The notes under the pieces are model-generated. The model did no database searches, was not told the DNA's origin, and saw only the letters and a program-made list of their open reading frames with translations. A stretch of DNA of 57,996 nucleotides from an uncultured Acidimicrobiales bacterium. Its GTDB lineage: Bacteria > Actinomycetota > Acidimicrobiia > Acidimicrobiales > SHLQ01. Both the position numbers and the translations under genes were made by a program. The stretch spans positions 1-57,996 of the forward strand of contig CALJDK010000051.1 in assembly GCA_938023735.1 (NCBI GenBank), read 5' to 3'. Positions 9,045 through 16,772 of this stretch are shown here, piece by piece (position 1 is the first letter of the stretch; the number at the start of each line of letters is the position of its first letter).

Positions 9045-9826
9045 GGGTGTTGTGAGCTGACGCTTATGACTTCGCCGGTCATGTAGGTGGAGTAGTCGCT
9101 GGCGAGAAACACCATGACGTTGGCGATCTCCCAGGGTTCGGCACTGCGCTTGAAGGCTTCCTTCTCGACCAGTGAGTCGAGGAAATCCTGGTTGCTGACC
9201 TTCTCGAGAAAAGGGTGCATGGCAAGACTCGGCGATACGCAGTTGATGCGAACCCCGGCTTCGGCAGCTTCGATTGCCGAGCAACGAGTCAGTGCCATCA
9301 CGCCAGCCTTGGCGGCTGCGTAATGCGATTGCCCGGCTTGGGCGCGCCAGCCAATGACCGACGCGTTATTGACGATGACCCCTTTGCCAAGAGGCATCAT
9401 GTGGCGCATCGCGGCGCGGGTGGCGCGCATGGTGCCGGTAAGCGTGACGTCGAGAACAACGTGCCATTGCTCGTCGGTCATGTCGACCAGATTGGCCTCG
9501 CCGCCCAATCCAGCGTTGTTGATGAGCACGTCGATGTTGCCGACCTCCGACACCGCCGAGTCGAACAGGTTGGTGATGTCGTCTTCGCTGGTCACATTGC
9601 AAAGCACCGTGTGCGGACGGCCGCTGCCGAGTTCGGCCAGACGGTCGGCCGCCTCGGTGAGGCGACGTTCGTGGATGTCGGAGATCGTGACCGTCGCGCC
9701 CTCTTCGACGCAACGTTTCGCAACTGCGAAACCAATGCCGGTGCCGGCCGCAGCGGTAACCACCACATGTTTGTCGTTGAGAAGTCCGTGGGCGGGGACA
9801 TACTCGGGCGGCGTTGCGGCTGCCAC
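9041..9826 (-). CDS. SDR-family oxidoreductase, IpdF-like
   Basis: 261 residues from GTG. Rossmann motif VTAAAGTGIG (residues 23-32), NNAG at the active-site strand, catalytic Ser in NNASVIG and YAAAK. The leader up to the cofactor motif, including HERRL after the first beta-alpha unit, resembles mycobacterial and rhodococcal IpdF, which acts in steroid C/D-ring degradation; this is recollection and unproven. It lies 2 bases downstream of the second SDR gene in the same direction, so they form an operon. A KstR-like regulator is encoded 3 kb away, compatible with sterol or isoprenoid catabolism. Confidence 0.85.
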   Translation of the reverse strand: MAAATPPEYVPAHGLLNDKHVVVTAAAGTGIGFAVAKRCVEEGATVTISDIHERRLTEAADRLAELGSGRPHTVLCNVTSEDDITNLFDSAVSEVGNIDVLINNAGLGGEANLVDMTDEQWHVVLDVTLTGTMRATRAAMRHMMPLGKGVIVNNASVIGWRAQAGQSHYAAAKAGVMALTRCSAIEAAEAGVRINCVSPSLAMHPFLEKVSNQDFLDSLVEKEAFKRSAEPWEIANVMVFLASDYSTYMTGEVISVSSQHP

Positions 9827-9828
9827 AG

Positions 9829-10776
9829 TTAGCCCTCGCCCTTGTCAGCCTTGTCGGCCTTGTCGGCGTTTGCCGCAGCTTCAGCCATGCGGCGCTCGAG
9901 GTCGGCGATGAAGGGATGTTGTTCGGTGCCGATGCCATCGGGCAACATCTCGGCGATCTGCTCGACCGTCCAGCGATCGCCCGGCGCTTCCATCGACCGA
10001 ATCTCTTCGGGTTGGCTCCATACCGCTATGCGTTTGCCGACCGACGTGTAGATCTGACCGTTGACGTCGCGGCCAGCATCGGAGAGAAGGTATGCGGCCA
10101 TTGGGGCAACGTCTTCGGCGTCGCCCATCTCGATGCCGAACGGGACGTTTTCGCTCATTCGGGTCCGCGCCACCGGCGCGATGCAGTTGGCGTTGATGGG
10201 GCCACCACCGCGCATTGCCAGAGCCGCAGCGGTAAGCGCGGTGGACTTGGTGAGGCTGATGATGCCGCCCTTCGCTGCCGAATAGTTGGCCTGAGCGGTG
10301 GACGCCATGAATGCACCAGAGGTGAAACCAACGAAACTTCCGCCGGTGTCTTGTTTACGCATCTTGGCCAGCGCATGGCGATACACGTTGAAGTGGCCTT
10401 TGAGGTGAACAGCGATAACGGCATCCCACTCGTCTTCGCTCATGTTGAACAGCATGCGCTCGCGCAGGTTGCCCGCAACGCAGACCACCCCGTCGATGGA
10501 GCCCCAGGTGTCACATGCGGCGTCGACAATTTGCCCGCCAACCTCAAACTGGGACACATCGCCCGCTACGGCAACCGCTTGGCCGCCGCCATCGACGATT
10601 TCTTTCACGACGGCATCGGCGACCTCGCTGGTGGGGTCGGATCCGTCCATCGCCACGCCGTAGTCGGCGACGACAACGTTGGCTCCTTCGGCAGCACAAA
10701 GCAGGGCTACTGCCTTGCCAATGCCGTTGCCCGCGCCGGTTACCGCAATGTTCTTGCCTTCGAGAAATGCACTCAC
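9829..10776 (-). CDS. SDR-family oxidoreductase
   Basis: 315 residues from GTG, longer than classical SDRs. VTGAGNGIGKA is the cofactor-binding glycine motif, and YSAAK the active-site Tyr/Lys. The last about 70 residues (GKRIAVWSQPEEI onward) form an extension typical of the multi-domain-type steroid/acyl-CoA SDR subgroup in actinobacteria. The C terminus ends in three Lys-Ala-Asp repeats created by a 9-bp tandem duplication. First gene of a two-SDR operon. NAD(H) preference is suggested by the Asp after the second strand (VVVADYG). Substrate unknown. Confidence 0.85.
   Translation of the reverse strand: MSAFLEGKNIAVTGAGNGIGKAVALLCAAEGANVVVADYGVAMDGSDPTSEVADAVVKEIVDGGGQAVAVAGDVSQFEVGGQIVDAACDTWGSIDGVVCVAGNLRERMLFNMSEDEWDAVIAVHLKGHFNVYRHALAKMRKQDTGGSFVGFTSGAFMASTAQANYSAAKGGIISLTKSTALTAAALAMRGGGPINANCIAPVARTRMSENVPFGIEMGDAEDVAPMAAYLLSDAGRDVNGQIYTSVGKRIAVWSQPEEIRSMEAPGDRWTVEQIAEMLPDGIGTEQHPFIADLERRMAEAAANADKADKADKGEG
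9841..9867. repeat. 3 x 9-bp tandem repeat near a gene 3' end
   Basis: Three near-identical copies of CTTGTCGGC (first copy has A for G at one base). They encode the terminal (Lys-Ala-Asp)3 run of the upstream SDR gene on the minus strand. Confidence 0.85.
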
Positions 10777-10983
10777 AGCTTTTTGAAATCCTTCGTTCTT
10801 GTCTTGCTTCGAACACTAGGACATCGCCGTCTCAGGGCGGGATTCGATGAATCCAACGCAAACAACATCAGCCTCGTTAGCATCATCTGAATCAGCGCAC
10901 GATTATCTACCCCCACCGGGGCCACTCTCGGCGAGAAACTCGCAGCGAGCGACGACCCCACCGCCGACCTGCCCGACCGCGCA

Positions 10984-13179
10984 ATGACCGCTCGGCCGAT
11001 TCTTGACACCGTGAACCATCTTGCGGTGCTGCTCGACTCGAACGGCGTCTTGATCGAAGGCAACCGACTACTCCTCGACCGGGATCGGCCACGATTCCTC
11101 GGCCTACCTGTGTGGTCAGCACCCTGGTGGAAACGAACCCCGGCCGCGGCCGCATCGCTCCGGTTTCTGGTGGGACAAGCCCTGAAGGGCGACCCGGTCA
11201 CCGTTTCTTTGGTGGTCGATTTCTCCGAAGACACCACCCCGAGCGAACTTACGCTCAAGGTCTCGCCGATCCGCCGAGGACCCGGCGATCCCGAAGCGCT
11301 GCTCTTTGAAGCCTGGCGCAACGACGATCCTCCGGAATCCGAAGAAGCCGGAGAACTCGAAATCGATCTTCGCGCCGGCGATACTCCACCGGCACCCACC
11401 GCCGAAGCCGCCGCCGACCTTCTCGCCGCCAACAGCGAGCGGATCCAACAGCTCGAAGCGGTGAACCGAGGCCAGGAACGTCGGTTCCAACTACTCGCCG
11501 CAACCTCCACCGATCTGGTGGCAATCCACGACGTCGAAGGCGAAATTCTCTTCGCCAACCCTGCGGCGCAACATCTTCTTGGCTACGAGCCCGAAACCCT
11601 CGTTGGGATGAACCTGGTCGACCTCGTCCACCCCGACGACCAGGAGAGTCTTACCCGCACGCTGCACCCATCGACCAACGGTGAAGCCCAGCTGCTGCTG
11701 ACCCACCGGCTCCGCCATAGCGATGGCTCGATCCGCTGGTTCGAAACCACGCTCACCACCATGGTCGACCGTTTCGGTCGACCAACGCAGCGAATCTCGG
11801 CATCGTGCGACGTCAGCCCCGATCGGGTCAACCATGAGCGACTCGTGGCCCGAGCGTTGCGCGACGAACTCACCGGACTACCTGCCCCGGCTCTGTTCTA
11901 TGATCGGCTCGAGCAGGCGCTGGCGGTAAGCGAACGCACCCAGGTTTCGGTCGGCGTACTACTTATCGACATCGACCGCTTTGCCTACGTCAACGAACAG
12001 CTCGGCCACCGCGGTGGCGACGAAGCACTCCGTTCGGTGGCCGCCCGACTCCGACGTTTGGTGCGCCCCGGCGATACGTTGGCCCGTCTGGGCGGCGACC
12101 AGTTTGCGATGATCTGCGCCGAAACCGATGGCACGTCTGGCGCCACGGTTGTCGCTCGCCGGGTCCTCGAAGCGCTCAGCCAACCGTTCCGCAGCACCGG
12201 TGGCACCGGCGCAGTCGACGGGAGCGACGGCGCCGAAACCATTCAGCTGAGCGCGTCGATCGGTGTGACCGCAGCGGTCGGCCTCCGCCGCCCCGACGAA
12301 GTCATCGCCGACGCCGACGCAGCAGTGCACGCAGCGAAGAACGGTGGTCGACAACAGTTTGCCGTGTTCGACCCCGACCGGCACGACACCGCCGGCGGGC
12401 GTCTCGTCAACGAAGCCACCCTGCGCGCCGCAATCGAAAACCACGAACTCCGGTTGCACTACCAACCCGAATACGACCTCACCACCGGCAAGATCGTCGG
12501 CTTCGAAGCACTCGTGCGCTGGGAACGATCCGACGGCCAGCTCGTGCCACCCAACGAGTTCATTCCCGTGGCCGAACGCACCGGCCTCATCGTGCCCCTT
12601 GGCAACTGGGTGCTCAACGAGGCCTGCCGCCAAAGCCGTATCTGGAACTCGGTGTCCGACGGTCGCCGAGCCAAGGTGCCGATCTGGGTCAACCTTTCCG
12701 CTGGCCAACTCAACGAACCGAACCTGGTACAGACCGTGCAGCAAATTCTGGTCGACAACCAGATCAGTCCCGAGTTGATCTGCCTCGAGATCACCGAGTC
12801 GGCGCTGATGGAAGATACCAACGAGGCGGCGAAGCAACTCGACCACCTCAAGAAACTCGGCATCAAGCTGGCCATCGATGACTTCGGCACGGGCTACTCG
12901 TCGTTGCAGTACCTCAAGCAATTCCCCGTCGATCTGCTCAAGATCGACCGCAGTTTCGTGTCAGGACTTCCCGACGACGACAACTCTGAAGCGATCGTGG
13001 CCGGGATCATCGACCTCGCCCATCGACTCAACCTGGTGGTCATTGCCGAAGGTGTCGAGGACGAACAACAGCTCGAACGACTCTGCGAACTCGGCTGCGA
13101 CCAAGCGATGGGCTACTTGTTCAGCCCAGCGGTGCCCGCATCGTCCTGCATCGAGCTACTTACCCAGCCCGACGCCTGA
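10984..13179 (+). CDS. PAS-GGDEF-EAL cyclic-di-GMP phosphodiesterase with degenerate cyclase domain
   Basis: 731 residues. Residues 155-265 form a PAS sensor, about 290-460 a GGDEF domain, and 475-725 an EAL domain. The cyclase motif reads GGDQF (near 371-375), with Gln for the second acidic residue, so synthesis of c-di-GMP is probably weak or lost and GTP binding may be regulatory. The EAL domain keeps GFEALVRW, NLSAGQL, LEITES, IDDFGTGYSSL, LKIDRSF and IAEGVED, the expected metal and substrate ligands, so it should hydrolyse c-di-GMP. No transmembrane helix is evident; the N-terminal 150 residues are of unknown type. The 3' end overlaps the convergent TetR gene by 67 bases. Confidence 0.9.
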   Translation: MTARPILDTVNHLAVLLDSNGVLIEGNRLLLDRDRPRFLGLPVWSAPWWKRTPAAAASLRFLVGQALKGDPVTVSLVVDFSEDTTPSELTLKVSPIRRGPGDPEALLFEAWRNDDPPESEEAGELEIDLRAGDTPPAPTAEAAADLLAANSERIQQLEAVNRGQERRFQLLAATSTDLVAIHDVEGEILFANPAAQHLLGYEPETLVGMNLVDLVHPDDQESLTRTLHPSTNGEAQLLLTHRLRHSDGSIRWFETTLTTMVDRFGRPTQRISASCDVSPDRVNHERLVARALRDELTGLPAPALFYDRLEQALAVSERTQVSVGVLLIDIDRFAYVNEQLGHRGGDEALRSVAARLRRLVRPGDTLARLGGDQFAMICAETDGTSGATVVARRVLEALSQPFRSTGGTGAVDGSDGAETIQLSASIGVTAAVGLRRPDEVIADADAAVHAAKNGGRQQFAVFDPDRHDTAGGRLVNEATLRAAIENHELRLHYQPEYDLTTGKIVGFEALVRWERSDGQLVPPNEFIPVAERTGLIVPLGNWVLNEACRQSRIWNSVSDGRRAKVPIWVNLSAGQLNEPNLVQTVQQILVDNQISPELICLEITESALMEDTNEAAKQLDHLKKLGIKLAIDDFGTGYSSLQYLKQFPVDLLKIDRSFVSGLPDDDNSEAIVAGIIDLAHRLNLVVIAEGVEDEQQLERLCELGCDQAMGYLFSPAVPASSCIELLTQPDA

Positions 13180-13802
13180 TCGGCCGGTTCGGCCAAATCG
13201 ATCAACTGATCGCCGACCAGCTTCTGCTCGGGCAGCAGCATCGCAACGGCGTGGCGCAACTCCTCGGCCACGCTGCCCGGAGCGGCGACGCCGCTCACCC
13301 ACTGCGTGCTCGCCGACAGCCAGACGTGGCTGAGAACTCGTTCGATACCATCGACATCGACATCGGCCGCGTCGTCGCCAACGGCGTCGACGATAATGCC
13401 GGTGAACGACTGGTTGATGGCTGCCTTGTACTCGAGGTTGTCGGGCTCGTTGCTTGACATCGCGGTCATGAGCGCCTCCATCAGCAGTGGCGTCGAGTCC
13501 GACTTCTTCACCGCAGCAGCCATGGCGTTCGATACCCGCTGCGCAGCGGTCTCGCCGACCGGGCCATGCTCGGCAAGCTGGTCGCGAGTGAAGCGAACCC
13601 ATCGGGCAAACCCGGCCAGAAGCAGCACGTCTTTGGAGCCGAAATACCGGTAGATCGTTCCGAGGGCCACCCCGGATTCGCTGGCGACATCTCGCATCTG
13701 AACTGCTTCGTAACCGCCCTTTGCTGCCAGGTGCATTGCCGAGATCAGGACGCGGAGCTTTCTCTCTTGCTGGTTGCGCTCGCCGAGCGTCGTTTCTGCC
13801 AC
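13113..13802 (-). CDS. TetR-family regulator, KstR-like
   Basis: 229 residues from GTG. Residues 12-70 hold the TetR helix-turn-helix with YEAVQMRDVASESGVALG followed by TIYRYFGSKD, very close to the sequence typical of KstR, the repressor of actinobacterial sterol catabolism. The ligand domain is Ala/Asp-rich with little to recognise. A 21-bp dyad (13889-13909) lies upstream in the divergent promoter region and could be its operator. The 3' end overlaps the EAL gene by 67 bases tail to tail, so antisense transcription is likely. The start context AGAGGCGTGGCA is identical to that of the methionine aminopeptidase gene. Confidence 0.85.
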   Translation of the reverse strand: MAETTLGERNQQERKLRVLISAMHLAAKGGYEAVQMRDVASESGVALGTIYRYFGSKDVLLLAGFARWVRFTRDQLAEHGPVGETAAQRVSNAMAAAVKKSDSTPLLMEALMTAMSSNEPDNLEYKAAINQSFTGIIVDAVGDDAADVDVDGIERVLSHVWLSASTQWVSGVAAPGSVAEELRHAVAMLLPEQKLVGDQLIDLAEPADQASGWVSSSMQDDAGTAGLNK

Positions 13803-13888
13803 GCCTCTGGTGTACTGGCCGATCGCATCTGTGGCAACTCATGGGCCAAACGGCTCACATTCGTGCTTGGTCAGCCGATAGTTCCTTT

Positions 13889-13909
13889 GACCTAGCACCG
13901 CGCTAGGTC
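13889..13909. promoter_or_regulatory. Inverted repeat, candidate TetR operator
   Basis: GACCTAG, 7-base spacer CACCGCG, then CTAGGTC: a perfect 7-bp dyad in the 139-base divergent region between the tetR gene and the SH3b lipoprotein gene. Its position fits autoregulation; it does not match the known KstR consensus. Confidence 0.5.
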
Positions 13910-13941
13910 GTCCGCTCTCTTTCCCATCTTCGGCTGGATCC

Positions 13942-15210
13942 ATGACTCCTCAGGCTGCAACCCCACTGCATTCTCAAAACCGGCACTCCCGGACCGTGCT
14001 GCGAGCGGCTGCGCTTGTCACGCTCCTCGTGCTTACGTCGTGCACCTACACCAAGGATGCCGAGGTTGTGCTGCCCGAACGCTTCGAGCAGCCCGGCACC
14101 CTCGCCTTCGCCGACGACAGCCTCGCCGCTGATCAATGGGTGGTAGCTAACACCGACGATGGCCTGAACCTTCGCTCGGAACCGACGGTGGATTCCGAAA
14201 AGCTCGCTCGTCTCGCGCAGGGTGAAACCCTGGGAAGCACCGGCCATGTCACCGACGTCGACGGCGTTCGGTGGATCGAAGTTCGTTGGGGCACGACGGT
14301 GGGTTGGGTACACAGCGCCTATCTCGAACCGGTAGGCGACCCCGACGAAGCCTTCAAAACCAGCGAACTTGAGTCCGACGACCCCGATTCAGAGAGAACC
14401 GATTCAGAGAGTACCGATTCAGAGAATCGAGTGCTCGGCGCAACCGAAACCCGCGAGAACGAGGGGCAGAACGAACCCGGCACCGAGCTCTCCGGCACTG
14501 ATAGTACCGGCACTGATAGTTCCGGTAGTGCCATCGCCGGCCGCACCCTTGTGGTCACCGGCGTTTCCACCGGCCTCAACCTGCTGACTCAGCCCGGTGG
14601 CAGCGACATCATCGAGACGCTCGAGGCACGCAGCGAGGTCACCGAGACGGGGAAGAAACAAGAACCCTGGATTCAGGTTGCCCACGGCGACAACGTCGGT
14701 TGGGTGCACAGCGAGTTCGTCATTCCGCTCAACGACGGCGACCTCGATACCGCCACCGACGGCGAAGAATCGGGCACGCAAGGAACCGCCTACGTGTTTG
14801 CCGAAGACTCGGCGGGTCTCAACCTCCGTTCGGCCCCCAACGGCACCATCATCGACCAGCTGATCTCGGGAACCATCGTGATCCGCACCGGAACGGTGTC
14901 GGGCAACTGGGCCGAAATCACCCACGACAACCGGACCGGTTGGGTCTCTTCCTCGTACCTCATCGAGGTCGTCGGCGACATCGCCGACCGTGGCGCATCG
15001 ATCGAAACCGATGTGCAGGTCACCAACACCCCGGGCTCGGTAGGCGTCAACATCCGCGACAAACCCAACGGTGTCATCATCGCCGGCATGCCCGACGGCG
15101 GCCGCGGCACCCTTACCGGTAACCGCACCGACCTTTGGGCAGAGCTCGACTACAACGGAACCGTTGGGTGGGCGTTCATCGACCTGCTTCTGCCGATCGC
15201 TAGCGAGTAG
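13942..15210 (+). CDS. Lipoprotein with four bacterial SH3 domains
   Basis: 422 residues. Signal peptide with lipobox LTSC (Cys34). Four SH3b repeats follow, each with the NLR/NIR core and terminal GWV/GWA: about residues 66-131, 203-263, 284-343 and 358-419. Between the first two lies a low-complexity Ser/Asp/Glu/Thr linker (140-200) built from tandem 15-nt units. SH3b domains typically bind cell-wall peptides, so a peptidoglycan-associated envelope role is likely; no enzymatic domain is attached. Divergent from the tetR gene. Confidence 0.85.
   Translation: MTPQAATPLHSQNRHSRTVLRAAALVTLLVLTSCTYTKDAEVVLPERFEQPGTLAFADDSLAADQWVVANTDDGLNLRSEPTVDSEKLARLAQGETLGSTGHVTDVDGVRWIEVRWGTTVGWVHSAYLEPVGDPDEAFKTSELESDDPDSERTDSESTDSENRVLGATETRENEGQNEPGTELSGTDSTGTDSSGSAIAGRTLVVTGVSTGLNLLTQPGGSDIIETLEARSEVTETGKKQEPWIQVAHGDNVGWVHSEFVIPLNDGDLDTATDGEESGTQGTAYVFAEDSAGLNLRSAPNGTIIDQLISGTIVIRTGTVSGNWAEITHDNRTGWVSSSYLIEVVGDIADRGASIETDVQVTNTPGSVGVNIRDKPNGVIIAGMPDGGRGTLTGNRTDLWAELDYNGTVGWAFIDLLLPIASE
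14386..14430. repeat. 3 x 15-bp tandem repeat in SH3b lipoprotein linker
   Basis: Units begin GATTCAGAGAG and encode Asp-Ser-Glu-Xaa-Thr pentapeptides; the third is degenerate. A second pair of 15-bp units (14492-14521, CCGGCACTGATAGT core) lies in the same linker. Confidence 0.85.
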
Positions 15211-15218
15211 CGCCAGCT

Positions 15219-16154
15219 CTATTTGATGGCGACCGGATTTACCGGACTGCCACACCCCCCAACAAAGGGAAGCGGCGACGCTTCGAGCAGAAAGTCGTAT
15301 TGACCATCGGCAGCGCAATCGGCGGCCAACTCTTCAAGGTTCCAGTTCTGACCCTGCGTCATGCCCAGGTCGACCAGATCGAGCATATGGACCGCAAGCA
15401 TCGCATCGTCGTGCTCGGGCGGGAACACCTCGAACACCAGCGTGTCGGTGGCCGCGGCTGCAACCTCGTGTCGGTGGAACCACTCGACGCAGGAGACACC
15501 GGGACCGGGGCTGCCCGACCAACCGTTGTAGGACTGTTTGTCGCCCGCGAAGTACCGGGCCATCAGCCCCGTACGGATCAACACGATGTCGCCAGATGCC
15601 AGCTCGACACCGGCGTGCGCCACCGCTGCGTCAAGATCGTCAGCAGTGATGGCGTACCCAAGATCGAGTTCGTCGACACCCTTGGCCGCTGCCACATCGA
15701 GCAATACTCCCCGCCCCGTCAGGGTTCGGACGTTTGAAATTCCGCACGCTGAGGCCCCCCACTCGTTGATCCCCGATGCCGGATTCCCGTTGTAGAGGTT
15801 GCCGCTGTAGCTCACGTGGGCCAGCGCATCCCAGTGCGTTGCCGCCTGGAGACCCATGGTGACAACGTCGTCGCTGGTGTGGAACGACTCGGGGTCATCG
15901 GGGTTCATGCCGGCGTTCACCGCAACCATGGTTCGAAGCGGATTCAGTCGGCCAGGAATGGCCCCAAGCTGCATGCCGTCGAGCTGCAGATCGACCGCAA
16001 GGCTGAACCGGCGACCCGACCGCACCGCGGCAGTACCTCGCAGAACGGCCTCATCGGTGAGGTAGTTGAGCGTGCCGAGTTGATCGTCGTCGCCCCACTT
16101 TCCCCACGTGTTCACCTGCTGAGCTAGGGCTTTGATTTCTTTGGGTAACGGCAT
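15219..16154 (-). CDS. Cyclase-family protein (kynurenine formamidase-like, PF04199)
   Basis: 311 residues. The segment ATHWDALAHVSY matches the HxGTHxDxPxH metal-binding motif of the cyclase/kynurenine formamidase family in degenerate form (T-H-W-D...H retained). GDIVLIRTG near residue 190 is also typical. These enzymes hydrolyse amide or lactone bonds with a divalent metal; tryptophan catabolism is possible but no other kynurenine-pathway gene is adjacent. The gene converges on the SH3b gene with an 8-base gap and diverges from the cyclic-nucleotide-binding gene. Confidence 0.8.
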   Translation of the reverse strand: MPLPKEIKALAQQVNTWGKWGDDDQLGTLNYLTDEAVLRGTAAVRSGRRFSLAVDLQLDGMQLGAIPGRLNPLRTMVAVNAGMNPDDPESFHTSDDVVTMGLQAATHWDALAHVSYSGNLYNGNPASGINEWGASACGISNVRTLTGRGVLLDVAAAKGVDELDLGYAITADDLDAAVAHAGVELASGDIVLIRTGLMARYFAGDKQSYNGWSGSPGPGVSCVEWFHRHEVAAAATDTLVFEVFPPEHDDAMLAVHMLDLVDLGMTQGQNWNLEELAADCAADGQYDFLLEASPLPFVGGCGSPVNPVAIK

Positions 16155-16224
16155 GGGCTGAGCGTAATCCGCACAGCTTCGACGGTCGAAAAACCGAGAC
16201 GTGCATCGTTTCGGACAGTTGGAC

Positions 16225-16244
16225 TACGTTCATCAGTACGTTCA
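16225..16244. repeat. Direct repeat pair upstream of the cNMP-binding gene
   Basis: TACGTTCA occurs at 16225-16232 and 16237-16244, a 12-base period about one helical turn apart, 35-54 bases ahead of the ATG. This is compatible with an activator site but too short to be decisive. Confidence 0.3.
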
Positions 16245-16278
16245 CTTCCGAACGAATCACGCACAACTTGGGGGAAAG

Positions 16279-16689
16279 ATGGCTTCAGAAGTCGAGCAGA
16301 AACTGGGTGAGATTTCGATCTTTAGGGAGTGCTCGGCGAAAGAGCTGAAGTCGATTTCTCGACTGCTGACCCAAGTCACCGTCCGGCCTGGTGCCGTTCT
16401 CACCAAACAAGGCGACCCGGGTCGCGAGTTCATGATCATCGTCGAAGGCCAGGCCACCGTTCGACGAGACGGAAAAGTTCTCGCCACCCTGGGCCCCGGC
16501 GATTTCTTCGGAGAGCTCGCCGTCATCGCCGGCGTCCCTCGCAACGCCACCATTACCGCCGATACCGAAATGACGATCGACGCGCTAAACCGACGCGAGT
16601 TTTCAAGTCTTCTCGACGAGAGTCCCAAGATCGCGAAGAAGATTCTGGTCGGTGCGGTCACGCGACTCCACGAAAATGAGCGCTACTAG
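16279..16689 (+). CDS. Stand-alone cyclic-nucleotide-binding domain protein
   Basis: 136 residues from ATG 16279, chosen because a GGGGGAAAG ribosome site lies just upstream; an in-frame ATG at 16201 lacks one. A single CRP/FNR-type cNMP-binding beta-barrel fills the protein. The phosphate-binding cassette reads GELAVIAGVPRNATI, retaining the Glu and Arg that contact cyclic nucleotide. There is no helix-turn-helix or enzymatic domain, so it may act as a cAMP-responsive partner of another protein. The next gene, 83 bases downstream on the same strand, encodes the large coiled-coil protein but has its own promoter. Confidence 0.85.
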   Translation: MASEVEQKLGEISIFRECSAKELKSISRLLTQVTVRPGAVLTKQGDPGREFMIIVEGQATVRRDGKVLATLGPGDFFGELAVIAGVPRNATITADTEMTIDALNRREFSSLLDESPKIAKKILVGAVTRLHENERY

Positions 16690-16695
16690 ACCACA

Positions 16696-16723
16696 TCGAC
16701 ACTTTCGATACTTTTCGTATACT
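16696..16723 (+). promoter_or_regulatory. Predicted sigma70-type promoter
   Basis: TCGACA (16696-16701), 16-base spacer, TATACT (16718-16723). It lies 50 bases ahead of the coiled-coil gene's ATG and about 33 bases before an AAAGGAA ribosome site. One mismatch from consensus in each hexamer. Confidence 0.55.
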
Positions 16724-16772
16724 CTCGGAGTTACTTGATTGTTGTAGTTGTTGGTAAAGGAACCGCTCGCCG

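Noticed and set aside
11959..12921. Minus-strand open frame (320 codons) inside the GGDEF-EAL gene
   Set aside because: Antisense shadow of conserved GGDEF and EAL domains; no ribosome site or recognisable domain.
13889..13909. Dyad as a KstR operator
   Set aside because: It lacks the AAC/GTT half-sites of known KstR boxes, so it is listed only as a generic candidate operator.
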